The notes: generated by a model not told the origin, from the sequence alone. Shown: positions 8,100-17,201, counted from the stretch's first letter. The stretch is DNA of 64,000 nucleotides from Aurantiacibacter rhizosphaerae (GCF_009807005.1 NZ_WUBR01000001.1:434001-498000), one strand, 5' to 3'. Program-made: numbers and translations.

Positions 8100-10048
8100 G
8101 GGTAGCGGCCCGCCTTCAAGTCAATCGCGTCTCCGGGTCGCAGGGTGCGTCCGCCAAGCTTGACCGGCCCGGGGCTCTCGATCCGGTAGCGGCCACCGAT
8201 CAGCAGTTCCATCGTGCTGCTTCCCGTCATGCTCTTGGCTGGTAGAAACAGTGGCCCCCAGTAGCGCGCGTAATTGTCACGCAGGCTGCGCACATCCTCT
8301 GCCAGCAGGCCCGTGGGCGATTGCTCGGATTCCTCAGGAGACATTGCGTCCACCGCCAGAGAGGTGCGGGTTTCCAGCATGAAGCGTGGCTGATGCTCTG
8401 CAATCACCTGCCGCATGATCGGCTGCCCCACCGCGCGGTAATCCTTCATGCCCCATGCACTCATGAAAATGCCCTGCTTGGGGTAGGAGGACACCATCGA
8501 GGCATGATCGATATAGGGAACTGCTTGCGGGAAAATCGCGTGCACCAGCGCCAGCGTGGCGCGCTGTTCGGCTAACTTCCCGTCCAGCCGCGCAAAGAAT
8601 GAAAGCGCGGCAAATCCCACCATCATGGCGATAACGGCAAAGCCCGCGACGGGCCGGGCGCCTTCCCTCACATTCTCCATCAATTTGTGAAAGCCGAAGC
8701 CTGCAACAACGCATAGCGGCGCGATGATGAAGGGGTGATAATAGGGGTAAACCTCGCTGTAGATCAGCGGCACCATTGCAGGCAGGATGAACGCTGCCAG
8801 CGCCACTTGCTCTGCCCGGTGCCGGGGCCGCTTCCACGCGATCAGCGCTCCCACCCCGCAGGCGAAGAGGAACCACATGCCCACATTGCGCAAGAGCACG
8901 GGCAGGGCGAAGACTTTGGCGATGGTGTAATCGCCCGTCAGCAGGGTGGCCCCGCCGGTGCGCCCGATGAAGGCCACGGCCGATGCCTTATCCTGCAATC
9001 CGCTGGCGTGCAGCAACAGGATGGTAGCGAACACCAGCAGCGAAACAGCCGCTCCTGCCAGCAGGATACGTGAAGAGCGCCAAGGGTCCCGGTCCGTAAA
9101 TGACGCCGTCAGCAGCAATATACCGATGGTGGGAACGAAGAAGACAGACTTTATCGTCAGGACCCCGCCAATCGCCATCAGCATGCCGACGCCAATCGTC
9201 GTCTTCATGCCCAGCGCAGGCCGCGTGGCCAGCGCGGCGGCAGACATCATCGCGGCGGTGGCCAGCGTGTCGGTTCGAAAGTCCGTGCCATACAGCAGTG
9301 AATAGCCGAATGTGTTGAAGGCCAGCACCGCGACCAGCGCACTTTCAACTGGCATGAAGCGGCGGCTGGCATGGTATATCGCCCAGCTGGTGATCCCGGC
9401 GCACAGCAGGGCGATAAAGCGCGCGCCGATCACCTGATCAACCTCGTTACCGGAGATATAGGGAAGCCAGCGGAAGAGGTGGATGAAGCCCGTCTGGAAA
9501 ATCTCCGTCATCTCCCCCCGGCGGTAGTCATACACCATGGAGAGGTTGAGAAACTCGTCCCAGTTGGGCGCCAGGTGCGTCACCACATGCAGGCGCGCCA
9601 CAGCTGCCAAGCCAAGGCACCAGATCAGCGCCAGGCATAGCATGCTGTATTTGCGATCCGCGAAAATCACGCTGCGCAGCGCAACGAAGGAAATGATATT
9701 CACCGGCACCGCTGCCAGCAGGCCTGCCCAATAGTAATTCAGGCCGAAAAACGCGATGGCATCGATGGCCACGATATTGGCCAGATACAGCAGGCTCCAC
9801 AGGCCAAGAAATGGCAGGAAGCGGCCTTTCAACTGCGCCTTGAAGGCGACCTTGCCCTGCAGCACGAAACCCGTGGCGATACCCACCAGCAAGGCGACAA
9901 GGCTGGCCAGCTGATATGAAAGGCCCAGCGACAGACCCCCGGCATAAACGGCATAGGAAAGGCCCGTGTTGGCCGCGCCCACAACCAGGAAACGCAGCAG
10001 GCGGCCACGCTCCTCCGCAAAATCCAGACGGGCTGTCGTCAGCGCCAA
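8009..10048 (-). CDS. GtrA flippase domain fused to GT39/ArnT-like membrane glycosyltransferase
   Basis: A 679-residue polytopic membrane protein. Residues 15-135 form a GtrA-type four-helix domain (LRFLVVGAANTGLSYAVY... GFVLQGKVAF), thought to flip polyprenyl-phosphate sugars. From about residue 140 there is a PMT/ArnT-like GT-C fold with the first-loop acidic motif NWDEF and about ten more helices, ending in a 170-residue periplasmic domain. In gtrABC systems flippase (A), carrier transferase (B) and final transferase (C) are separate; here A and C appear fused while B is the convergent neighbour. First ten bases overlap the GT2 gene upstream. Acceptor likely O-antigen or another surface glycan. 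Confidence 0.85.
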   Translation of the reverse strand: MALTTARLDFAEERGRLLRFLVVGAANTGLSYAVYAGGLSLGLSYQLASLVALLVGIATGFVLQGKVAFKAQLKGRFLPFLGLWSLLYLANIVAIDAIAFFGLNYYWAGLLAAVPVNIISFVALRSVIFADRKYSMLCLALIWCLGLAAVARLHVVTHLAPNWDEFLNLSMVYDYRRGEMTEIFQTGFIHLFRWLPYISGNEVDQVIGARFIALLCAGITSWAIYHASRRFMPVESALVAVLAFNTFGYSLLYGTDFRTDTLATAAMMSAAALATRPALGMKTTIGVGMLMAIGGVLTIKSVFFVPTIGILLLTASFTDRDPWRSSRILLAGAAVSLLVFATILLLHASGLQDKASAVAFIGRTGGATLLTGDYTIAKVFALPVLLRNVGMWFLFACGVGALIAWKRPRHRAEQVALAAFILPAMVPLIYSEVYPYYHPFIIAPLCVVAGFGFHKLMENVREGARPVAGFAVIAMMVGFAALSFFARLDGKLAEQRATLALVHAIFPQAVPYIDHASMVSSYPKQGIFMSAWGMKDYRAVGQPIMRQVIAEHQPRFMLETRTSLAVDAMSPEESEQSPTGLLAEDVRSLRDNYARYWGPLFLPAKSMTGSSTMELLIGGRYRIESPGPVKLGGRTLRPGDAIDLKAGRYPYSLDGKARLVWDAPPPPTSSPPDNLFTGW

Positions 10049-10845
10049 TTGCGCGCCTTTGCATAAAAGCGGAAGGCCAGTTTCTGCGCCGTTACGAAGT
10101 GGCAGGTCAGCGCCAGTCGCGTGTCCTGCAAGGCACTGCGCGCGCCAACATGCTTTGCGGCAAGGCGGCGATATTCGCCCACTGTGCTGCCCAGCAGGCG
10201 CCAGGTCGTGTTATCGGCGCTGTAGCGATTGGCGATCAGCGGCGTGTCGATGTGCCATGCATCGCCAGCAGCGCCCAGCGCCCACGAAAGATCAATATCC
10301 ATCGCATAGAGAAACTGCTCGTCATACCGCAGGTTGCCCAGAGCACTGGTGCGGATGGCCAGCGGAATGCCGAAGAGGTTACGGCCCGTTTGCAGGCATC
10401 GCCGCCCGATTTCATCCGGGTTGAAACGCCCTGATCGGCCAAAGCTGCGCCGTGCCAACTGCTGCCCTGCTTCATCGACATAGAGCATGTCGCAATAGAC
10501 GGTGGCGATGTCGGGATTGTCCGCCATCGCCTTTCGCGCAAGACGAAGCGCGTCGGGATGGGCGAGGTAATCGTCGTGACACAGCAGCATGTATGCCGGG
10601 CTGTCGACATCATCCAGCAAGGCGTTGAAATGATCACGCATTGGCAGCGTTTGCGCGCGGCGCACCACGCGCAGCGGCAGGCGCGCCGCCCACCGTTCGA
10701 GTATTGCAGGCGTATCGTCGGTGGAGGCGTTGTCGCTCACCAGCACCTCGACCCCTTCCAGGTCCTGCGCCGCAATCGATTCCAGCGCCGCTTCCAGGAA
10801 GCGGGCGCCGTTGTAAACGGGAATGGCTACCGTGAAATCGGCCAT
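10039..10845 (-). CDS. GT2 family glycosyltransferase
   Basis: A 268-residue soluble GT-A fold enzyme: FTVAIPVYNGARFLEAALES at the N-terminus, nucleotide-sugar binding VLVSDNASTDDT, and LLCHDDYL in the position of the DxD motif (HDD here). No membrane helix. It probably adds one sugar to a lipid-linked oligosaccharide, possibly the unusual CDP-linked sugar made by the genes upstream. Same strand as the whole glycan unit, 9 bp after the CmcI-like gene and overlapping the GtrA fusion by 10 bp. Confidence 0.87.
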   Translation of the reverse strand: MADFTVAIPVYNGARFLEAALESIAAQDLEGVEVLVSDNASTDDTPAILERWAARLPLRVVRRAQTLPMRDHFNALLDDVDSPAYMLLCHDDYLAHPDALRLARKAMADNPDIATVYCDMLYVDEAGQQLARRSFGRSGRFNPDEIGRRCLQTGRNLFGIPLAIRTSALGNLRYDEQFLYAMDIDLSWALGAAGDAWHIDTPLIANRYSADNTTWRLLGSTVGEYRRLAAKHVGARSALQDTRLALTCHFVTAQKLAFRFYAKARNWR

Positions 10846-10854
10846 GACCCTCCC

Positions 10855-11601
10855 TCAGCCGCGGCGGCGCAGATATCCTTCGCGCGCGACAGAGACCTGC
10901 AACTTGTCGTGAATGCGCGCATCCGTTTCAAACGCGTCGCTCTCTTCCCGATAGGCGCGCACGGCGGTGAGTGGGTTGTTTCCCTTGCCCCATGGCCTGT
11001 CACCAATCGCCGCGTCGGGCAGGTTCTCCACCAGCGTATCAAACACCACGCAATAGCTGCCCGGCGTCGTCATCGGGGCATAGGCGCGCAGTTCTTCCAG
11101 CACGTGATCATGCGTGTGATTGCTGTCGAGGCACACGAGCACTTTGGCCGCATCCCCCACCATATCGCGCACCTGGTCCACAACTTCGGTATCGATGCTG
11201 GAGCCTTGGACAAGCTCGATGCGCTTCGCCATCGCGTGCGCCTCGATCGCGTCTCGATTGGGTTGGCGGATATCGATATCAATGCCGATCACGCGGCCAT
11301 CGGAGTTTCCGCCACAATTCGCCACCAGTTCCATCATGCTGGCATAAAAGATCAGTGATCCCCCGCGCGCCACACCGGTTTCCACGATGACGTCCGGCTG
11401 GATCTTCCAGATCAGTTCCTGCATCGCCACGATATCCTGCGGATACTGGATGATGGGCAGACCCAGCCAATCGAAATTATATGAATAGCCAAGTTCCTGC
11501 GCCTTGCCGAGCCATTGATCGGTAAGCCCCGCCATATCGGCATCATTGCCAAGACGGGTGACGAGGTCGGCGCGTCGCTGTTCGAAAGCTTTGTCTGTCA
11601 T
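10855..11601 (-). CDS. CmcI/cephalosporin hydroxylase-family SAM methyltransferase
   Basis: A 248-residue class I methyltransferase-fold protein of the family misnamed cephalosporin hydroxylase, related to rhamnosyl O-methyltransferases. The SAM-binding segment is VIVETGVARGGSL and acidic residues GIDIDIR follow, with a CLDSNHTHDHV metal-binding-like stretch. The start at 11601 is preferred: the long upstream extension read in the same frame has no conserved features and covers the neighbouring gene. Sits between the sugar-reductase gene and the GT2 gene, so O-methylation of a glycan residue is the likely job. Confidence 0.83.
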   Translation of the reverse strand: MTDKAFEQRRADLVTRLGNDADMAGLTDQWLGKAQELGYSYNFDWLGLPIIQYPQDIVAMQELIWKIQPDVIVETGVARGGSLIFYASMMELVANCGGNSDGRVIGIDIDIRQPNRDAIEAHAMAKRIELVQGSSIDTEVVDQVRDMVGDAAKVLVCLDSNHTHDHVLEELRAYAPMTTPGSYCVVFDTLVENLPDAAIGDRPWGKGNNPLTAVRAYREESDAFETDARIHDKLQVSVAREGYLRRRG

Positions 11602-11629
11602 GGCATCCCTATGCGCGGCAGTGGTGAAG

Positions 11630-12532
11630 TTATGGTAAACAATGCGTTGACCAATAGCTGACGGCGTCTTCCAGCCCGCGGCGAAGGCCGATGCGCGGGA
11701 TGAAGCCGAGTTCTTCGGTCTGGCGGCGAGTGTCGGGGACCAGAACGGGCGCTTCGCCCGGTCTGTCTGGCAGGGCGCCAAGTTGCACCAACTCGGGCTT
11801 GCCCGTAATCTCGCCCAGCATCGAGGCGACCTGTCCGATGGTGGCGGGCTGGCCGCTGCCAAGATTTACCACGCCCTTCACGTCCGATGCTGCCAGCATG
11901 GCAATCGCCTCCCCCATGTCGCGCACATCCATGAAATCGCGCAACTGTGTGCCGGAAGAGCATTGTGCGGCGATCCCGCTCAGCAGCGCGCAGGCAACAT
12001 TGGGGACAAGCCGCCGCGCGTCCTCCCCCTCTCCATAGGCCAGGAAAATGCGCACCCACGCATGGCTGACGTCCAGTGTTTGCAAGTGGTGAAGCAGCGC
12101 CAGCTTCGCCTGCCCGTATAGCGTTGCCGGCGCGCCAGGTGCGATCGGCTGGCTCTCGCAAAGCGGTTCGACAAAGGCATCAGGATATTCCGCGCAGGTG
12201 CCACATGCCACGATGCGCTGTCCGCCATGCGCGGCAAAGGCGTTGAACAGGGCAACCCCTGCTTCAAGCCATTGCAGATTGTCCTGCGCTTCCCAGAACT
12301 GTCCATGCTGCGTATTCCAGGCGCAATGCACCAGCGTGTGGGGACGAACCTTTTGGATCAGCGCCTCACACGCCGCGGGCTCGCGCAGATCGACGCCGTG
12401 CCATGTGCCCGTCGTTAGGGCCTTTTCCCCGCGCGATGTGAAGTGCAGTTCTGCATCAGCGGGCAAATGGCGGCACACCTGCCGGCCGATAAAGCCGCTT
12501 GCCCCGGTTACCAGAATGCGGCGCGTACCCAT
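11630..12532 (-). CDS. NAD-dependent epimerase/dehydratase, sugar-nucleotide 4-ketoreductase-like
   Basis: A 300-residue extended SDR with TGASGFIG at residues 9-16 and a YGQAK (YxxxK) active site around residue 140. It most resembles enzymes that reduce the 4-keto group of CDP- or dTDP-linked deoxyhexoses (abequose or tyvelose synthase type). Last step of the branched-sugar pathway encoded by the five genes 11630-16172. Two bases separate it from the 3,5-epimerase gene, so it is in the same operon. Final sugar configuration cannot be read from the sequence. Confidence 0.8.
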   Translation of the reverse strand: MGTRRILVTGASGFIGRQVCRHLPADAELHFTSRGEKALTTGTWHGVDLREPAACEALIQKVRPHTLVHCAWNTQHGQFWEAQDNLQWLEAGVALFNAFAAHGGQRIVACGTCAEYPDAFVEPLCESQPIAPGAPATLYGQAKLALLHHLQTLDVSHAWVRIFLAYGEGEDARRLVPNVACALLSGIAAQCSSGTQLRDFMDVRDMGEAIAMLAASDVKGVVNLGSGQPATIGQVASMLGEITGKPELVQLGALPDRPGEAPVLVPDTRRQTEELGFIPRIGLRRGLEDAVSYWSTHCLP

Positions 12533-12533
12533 G

Positions 12534-13091
12534 TCAGATACTGTCGAATTGCGCGACGAGAGGCAGGTTGCGATCCCGTTCTGACATCACTTCAGGCTGC
12601 ATTGGCCAAGGAACCGCGATGTCGGGGTCGTCCCACCTGACGCCGCGCTCTACGTTGGCGCGATGTGGGCGGCTAAACTGGTATAATACGTCGCATTCTG
12701 ATTGCAGCGTCATGAAGCCATGCGCCACGCCCCGCGGAAGATAGAGCGCGTTGCCGCGATCCGCATCCAGTTCGCGCGTGATATGCGCAAGGTAGGTGGC
12801 AGAGCCGGGACGCAGATCAACCGCGACATCGAAGATGCGACCACGGATGCAGCGTACCAGCTTGGCCTCTCCCTCATGCTCTGGCCCCTCATGCTCTGGA
12901 ATGACATGCAGTCCGCGCAGGGTGGCGGGCGCGCGATTGCGAGAGATGCCGCTTTGCGCTTCCACCGGTTCCAGCCCGTGATCACGCCATTCATCGGCGC
13001 AATAGGCGCGTTGGAAACTGCCGCGTTCGTCGGTGAAGATATCGCTGTCGATATCGAACACGCCGGGTATCGCGGTTTCTTCAAACCGCAT
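12534..13091 (-). CDS. dTDP-4-dehydrorhamnose 3,5-epimerase (RfbC)-like protein
   Basis: A 185-residue cupin-fold protein: VFDIDSDIFTDERGSFQRAY, TLRGLHVIPE (the RGLH motif with the catalytic His), IFDVAVDLRPGS and LYLPRGVAHGF are all family marks. In this context the substrate is expected to be a CDP-4-keto-6-deoxyhexose, probably C-methylated, rather than the dTDP-rhamnose intermediate. The start at 13091 overlaps the methyltransferase stop as TGATG. The stretch HEGPEHEGE looks like a small internal duplication of EHEG in the loop after RGLH. Confidence 0.83.
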   Translation of the reverse strand: MRFEETAIPGVFDIDSDIFTDERGSFQRAYCADEWRDHGLEPVEAQSGISRNRAPATLRGLHVIPEHEGPEHEGEAKLVRCIRGRIFDVAVDLRPGSATYLAHITRELDADRGNALYLPRGVAHGFMTLQSECDVLYQFSRPHRANVERGVRWDDPDIAVPWPMQPEVMSERDRNLPLVAQFDSI

Positions 13092-14332
13092 CAGAATATT
13101 TCGATCTGCGGGATTGCGACGACAAACTGCGCGCCCCATTCGCGGGCGTCCTGCAATTGCAGGGCGATCTCGTCGCGCAGGTTCCACGGCAGGATCAGGA
13201 TGTAATCGGGCCGCGCCTCCATCAGTGCATCGGGGTGGCGCACCGGGATATTCACGCCCGGCAGCAGATGGCCCTGCTTCACCGGGCTGAGATCGACGGT
13301 AAAGCCCAGCAATTCAGGGCCGATGCCGCAATAATTCAGCATCGTGCTGCCCTTCGCAGGCGCACCATAGCCCAGCACCGTCTTGCCCTCGCGCCGAGCA
13401 TTGATGAGGAAGCTGAGGAGATCGAACTTGCGCTGCTCCACCTCCGCCGCGAAACCGCGATAGGTATCTGCCACCTCAAGTTTCGCGGCTTTCTCATCAC
13501 GGCGGACCTTGGCCAGACCTTCCGCCCGCGCAGCATCGGCAATATCCGCGCCCTTGTGGCAGGCGAATACGCGTAAGGAGCCGCCATGTGTGGGAAGCTC
13601 CTCCACACCGTAAACTTCCAGACCTGCGTCACCCAGCATGGCTTCCACCGCCAACAGCGAGAGGTAGGAAAAATGCTCATGATAGATCGTGTCAAACTGG
13701 CAGGATTCCAGCATCCGCAACAGGTGCGGAAATTCGATGGTGAAAGTGCCCCCCGGCTTCAGGATATGCGGTACACCGGCAAGGAAATCGCGGGGATCGG
13801 GCACATGGGCCAGCACATTGTTGGCGGCGATCAGGTCTGCCGCGATCCCCTTCGCCGCCAACTGCTGAGCCAGAGCAAGTCCGAAGAAATCGATGACTGT
13901 ATCAATGCCGTGCTGTTCTTTCGCGCGCTTGGCCGTGTTGGCAGTGGGATCGATGCCCAGCACATTCACCCCGGCCTGTTTGAAGTACTGCAGCAAATAG
14001 CCATCATTGCTCGCCAGTTCGACCACCAGGCTCTGGTAATCCAGGCGCAATCCATCGATCATCGCCGATGCATAGGCTGATGAATGCTCTAGCCAGCTGC
14101 TGGAATAGGAGGAGAAGTAGACGTAATCCTCGGTAAAGTGCTCCGGCGTTTGCACGTCGGTCAACTGCACCAGCCAGCATTTCTCGCAGACCATCGCGTT
14201 GAGCGGATAGACCATCTGGCCAAGGTTCTGCGCGGTGTTTTCGTCACGCAATTCGTTGGAGACGGGTGACATGCCAAGATCGGCCACCACCACTTCCAGC
14301 GGGGTCTGGCAATTGCGGCACAGGCTGGTCAT
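13091..14332 (-). CDS. Sugar C-methyltransferase (TylC3/NovU-like) with N-terminal zinc site
   Basis: A 413-residue protein in the three-part layout of NDP-sugar C-3 methyltransferases: zinc-binding N-terminus (CRNCQ at residue 5 and CEKCW at about residue 49), central SAM-binding domain (VVELASNDGYLLQYF), and a C-terminal domain with LGYGAPAKGSTMLNY. Active-site-like YHEHFSY is present. Between rfbG and the 3,5-epimerase, with ATGA overlap to rfbG and TGATG to the epimerase. It should add a methyl branch, usually at C-3, to a 4-keto-6-deoxy sugar nucleotide. Confidence 0.86.
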   Translation of the reverse strand: MTSLCRNCQTPLEVVVADLGMSPVSNELRDENTAQNLGQMVYPLNAMVCEKCWLVQLTDVQTPEHFTEDYVYFSSYSSSWLEHSSAYASAMIDGLRLDYQSLVVELASNDGYLLQYFKQAGVNVLGIDPTANTAKRAKEQHGIDTVIDFFGLALAQQLAAKGIAADLIAANNVLAHVPDPRDFLAGVPHILKPGGTFTIEFPHLLRMLESCQFDTIYHEHFSYLSLLAVEAMLGDAGLEVYGVEELPTHGGSLRVFACHKGADIADAARAEGLAKVRRDEKAAKLEVADTYRGFAAEVEQRKFDLLSFLINARREGKTVLGYGAPAKGSTMLNYCGIGPELLGFTVDLSPVKQGHLLPGVNIPVRHPDALMEARPDYILILPWNLRDEIALQLQDAREWGAQFVVAIPQIEIF

Positions 14333-15402
14333 GCGGTTGCTTCCATCGTTTCCATGTCTTCGATCTGGCGGGTGGTGAAATTCCACATGTCCGCCCCTTC
14401 TGCATAGGCCCGATACCACGCGATGGCCTGCTCGACGCCCTGCTCCAGCGACAGGCGAGGGCGCCAGCCCAGCCCGGAGCGCGCCTTGCTGCAATCGAGC
14501 GAAAGAAACTGTTCTTCAAAAATGCGCTGGTCGGGCTCAACTTCGATGCTGGCGCCCGTGCCCCAGCTTTGCGCCATCAGCTGTGCAAGTTCACCCACGG
14601 GGCGGCAATCATTGAGGGCGGGGCCGAAGTTCCAACCGCCAGCAAATTCCTCGCCGTCTGAAACAAGCCGCTCAGCCAGCGTCAGGTACCCGTGGAGCGG
14701 TTCCAGCACGTGTTGCCAGGGCCTCGTGGAATTGGGGTTGCGCAACACCAGCGGCTGGCCTTTTTCAAAAGTACGGACGGCATCGGGCACAAGCCTGTCC
14801 TGCGCCCAGTCGCCTCCGCCAAAGATATTGCCCGCGCGCACACTGGCAACGCCGATATCCTGCGCATGCAGGTAGGAATGCCGCCATGCGTCCACGATGA
14901 ATTCGCTGGCCGCCTTGCTGGCGCTGTATGGCTCTCGCCCGCCAAGCTCGCTGTCTTCGGTATAGGGCTCTTGACGATCCAGATTGCGATAGACCTTGTC
15001 CGTCGTCACCACGATGATCGCCTTGACGGACGGCACATGCCGCGCCGCTTCCAGGAGATTGGCCGTGCCCATCACGTTGGTCGATACCGTTTCCATAGGC
15101 TCTGCGTGCGCACGCCGCACCAATGGCTGTGCAGCCAGATGGAACACAACCGATGGCGCGGCAGACTGCATCGCTGCTGTCAGCGCATCCAGATCGCGCA
15201 CGTCGCCGAATTTTGATGTGGCCAGCCGCTCGCCAAGCCCGGTCGCGTCGAAGAAGCTAGGATCGGTGGGCAGGGGCAGCGCATAGCCATGAACGCGCGC
15301 GCCGCGATGCATCAGGTAGGCGCAAAGCCAGCCGCCCATAAAGCCCGTATGCCCTGTCACGAAGACCGGGCGATCCTGCCAGAAATTGTCGATCACCGCC
15401 AT
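14329..15402 (-). CDS. rfbG: CDP-glucose 4,6-dehydratase
   Basis: A 357-residue extended SDR. VFVTGHTGFMGGWL binds NAD, VTTDKVY is the dehydratase signature with the Thr-Asp/Lys arrangement, and YSASK provides the catalytic Tyr and Lys. RAGNIFGGGDWAQDRLVPD and STRPWQHVLEPL are typical of RfbG. It makes CDP-4-keto-6-deoxyglucose from the CDP-glucose delivered by RfbF. ATG at 15402 overlaps the rfbF end by 10 bp; a GTG at 15411 is the alternative. Confidence 0.92.
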   Translation of the reverse strand: MAVIDNFWQDRPVFVTGHTGFMGGWLCAYLMHRGARVHGYALPLPTDPSFFDATGLGERLATSKFGDVRDLDALTAAMQSAAPSVVFHLAAQPLVRRAHAEPMETVSTNVMGTANLLEAARHVPSVKAIIVVTTDKVYRNLDRQEPYTEDSELGGREPYSASKAASEFIVDAWRHSYLHAQDIGVASVRAGNIFGGGDWAQDRLVPDAVRTFEKGQPLVLRNPNSTRPWQHVLEPLHGYLTLAERLVSDGEEFAGGWNFGPALNDCRPVGELAQLMAQSWGTGASIEVEPDQRIFEEQFLSLDCSKARSGLGWRPRLSLEQGVEQAIAWYRAYAEGADMWNFTTRQIEDMETMEATA

Positions 15403-16172
15403 ATTTTCCACGGTGCGCGATCATCGCGCCAGTACTGATCCAGCAGCTGTTTTTCGCGCAGTGTATCCATGCACTGCCAGAAGCCGTCATGGCGATAGAC
15501 CGACAGATGGCCTTCACGTGCCAGTGGCTGCAAGACGCCTGCTTCCAGCGTTATCGTGTCATCGTCAGGCAAGTCCTCGAAGATGGAGCGGCTGAAAACG
15601 AAGAAGCCACCGTTGATCCAGCCTTTGCCAGTCTGCGGCTTCTCCTCGAACGATGTGACGGAATCGCCGTGCAACCCCAGTTCGCCAAATCGCGACGACG
15701 GGCGCACAGCCGTGACGGTGGCCAGCTTCCCAGATGCGTTGTGGTGGGCCAGCAAGCGGTCAAGATCCACGTCGCACAATCCATCGCCATATGTGGCCAT
15801 GAACACATCGTCCTTCAGGTGCTTCAAAGCCTGCTTCAGGCGCGATCCGGTCTGGGTGGGAATTCCTGTGTCCTGGATGGTGACGGTCCAGTCCATATCG
15901 GCTTGCGGTTCGTCCAGCAGGGTGACGTTGCCCTTCGCCATATCCACCAGGATATCGCTGGCGTTGTATTTGTAGTTGATGAAATAGTCTTTGATCAGGT
16001 GACCCTTGTAACCGGTGCACAATACGAAATCGGAATGCCCGAAATGCCGGTAATAGCGCATCAGGTGCCACAACATCGGCTTCTCACCGATTTCCACCAT
16101 GGGTTTCGGCTTCGAAACCGTCTCTTCATTCAAGCGGGTACCCAGTCCCCCGCACAATAGCGCCACTTGCAT
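15393..16172 (-). CDS. rfbF: Glucose-1-phosphate cytidylyltransferase
   Basis: A 259-residue nucleotidyltransferase: ALLCGGLGTRLNEET at the N-terminus, KPKPMVEIG, and YGDGLCDVDLD with the metal-binding Asp residues. Length and motifs match RfbF. It joins CTP and glucose-1-phosphate to give CDP-glucose, the entry to the branched-sugar pathway. First gene of the minus-strand glycan operon; its promoter must lie in the 140-bp region shared with the divergent dienelactone hydrolase-like gene. Confidence 0.93.
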   Translation of the reverse strand: MQVALLCGGLGTRLNEETVSKPKPMVEIGEKPMLWHLMRYYRHFGHSDFVLCTGYKGHLIKDYFINYKYNASDILVDMAKGNVTLLDEPQADMDWTVTIQDTGIPTQTGSRLKQALKHLKDDVFMATYGDGLCDVDLDRLLAHHNASGKLATVTAVRPSSRFGELGLHGDSVTSFEEKPQTGKGWINGGFFVFSRSIFEDLPDDDTITLEAGVLQPLAREGHLSVYRHDGFWQCMDTLREKQLLDQYWRDDRAPWKIWR

Positions 16173-16312
16173 AAACGTCCCCGTTAACCGTCACTGCGAA
16201 TGAACGATCTTGGTTAATTATTTCGCAACAACCGCTTTCCGGCATCACTGTAAAGCTTTCGTTCCAACTTCTCTCAATGCTATGCCTTCGTTTTTGGCAG
16301 GAGAGTGAAACG

Positions 16313-17179
16313 ATGTGCACACAGGATCAGGCCGCGAACATGGGTTCGATCAACCGTCGCCAGTTCGGCGCATTGGCCGGAGCCGGGGCGGTCGCCGCAT
16401 GCGCGCCGATGGCAGAGGGCAGCGTTGCTGCAGGCGGGTTGGTGGAGAACACCGTCACTTTCGCTGCGCCCGGCGGCACTTTTGACGGGGTGTTCATCCA
16501 TCCTGCCAGCGGAGCGCATCCTGCCGTGATCCTGTGGCCCGATATCGCGGGCCTGCGCCCGGCCAAGGTCCAGATGGGGCGGCGGCTGGCAGAGGCGGGC
16601 TATGCCGTGCTGGTGGCCAACCCCTATTATCGCAGCGTGGCGGGCCAGCAGTTCGAGGATTTCGACGACTGGCGCAACAATGATGGCTGGAACAAGGTGA
16701 CCCCCTGGCGCGAGGCGAATACGCCGGAGGCCGTGCAGGAAACGGCGCGCGCCGTGGTGGCATGGCTGGATGCGCAGGACGCGGTGGATACCACGCGCGG
16801 CATCGGCAACCAGGGCTATTGCATGACCGGATCGTGGACGATCCTTACCGCCGCCGCCGTGCCTTCGCGGGTGAAAGCGGCCGGCAGTTTCCACGGCGGC
16901 GGGCTGGTGGGCGAGGGTGCACTGTCGCCTGTAAACCTGCTGGACGACATGGCCGCCGATGCAGAGGCGCTGATCGCCATTGCGCAGGACGATGATGCCG
17001 AAAATCCCGAAGCCAAGACCGCGCTGCGTGCCGCTGCCGAGGCTGCCGCGGCGGATATCGACGTGGAGGTCTACGCCGGAGACCACGGCTGGACCGTGCT
17101 CGACAGCCCGGTTTACAACCAGGCCGAGGCGGAACGCGCCTGGGCGGAACTGCTGGAGATGTATTCAGACACCCTGTGA
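16313..17179 (+). CDS. Dienelactone hydrolase-family exported hydrolase (Tat-type lipoprotein signal)
   Basis: A 288-residue alpha/beta hydrolase. The N-terminus has a twin-Arg motif and hydrophobic stretch (NRRQFGALAGAGAVAACA) with a lipobox-like AACA, so export by Tat and lipid anchoring are likely. The catalytic triad of dienelactone hydrolases fits Cys in GNQGYCMTGSW, Asp in IAQDDDAE and His in YAGDHGW. The GGAGAG site at 16300-16305, 7 bases before the ATG, fixes the start. The usual family motif GYCLGG is replaced by GYCMTG. The natural substrate is unknown. Confidence 0.82.
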   Translation: MCTQDQAANMGSINRRQFGALAGAGAVAACAPMAEGSVAAGGLVENTVTFAAPGGTFDGVFIHPASGAHPAVILWPDIAGLRPAKVQMGRRLAEAGYAVLVANPYYRSVAGQQFEDFDDWRNNDGWNKVTPWREANTPEAVQETARAVVAWLDAQDAVDTTRGIGNQGYCMTGSWTILTAAAVPSRVKAAGSFHGGGLVGEGALSPVNLLDDMAADAEALIAIAQDDDAENPEAKTALRAAAEAAAADIDVEVYAGDHGWTVLDSPVYNQAEAERAWAELLEMYSDTL

Positions 17180-17190
17180 TCGCTGATCAC
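17176..17190 (+). terminator. Small hairpin between convergent genes
   Basis: Perfect dyad GTGATC-GCT-GATCAC that includes the stop codon of the hydrolase and lies before the stop of the convergent transporter. No T-run, so a terminator role is uncertain. Confidence 0.3.
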
Positions 17191-17201
17191 GCGATGCGCT
17201 G

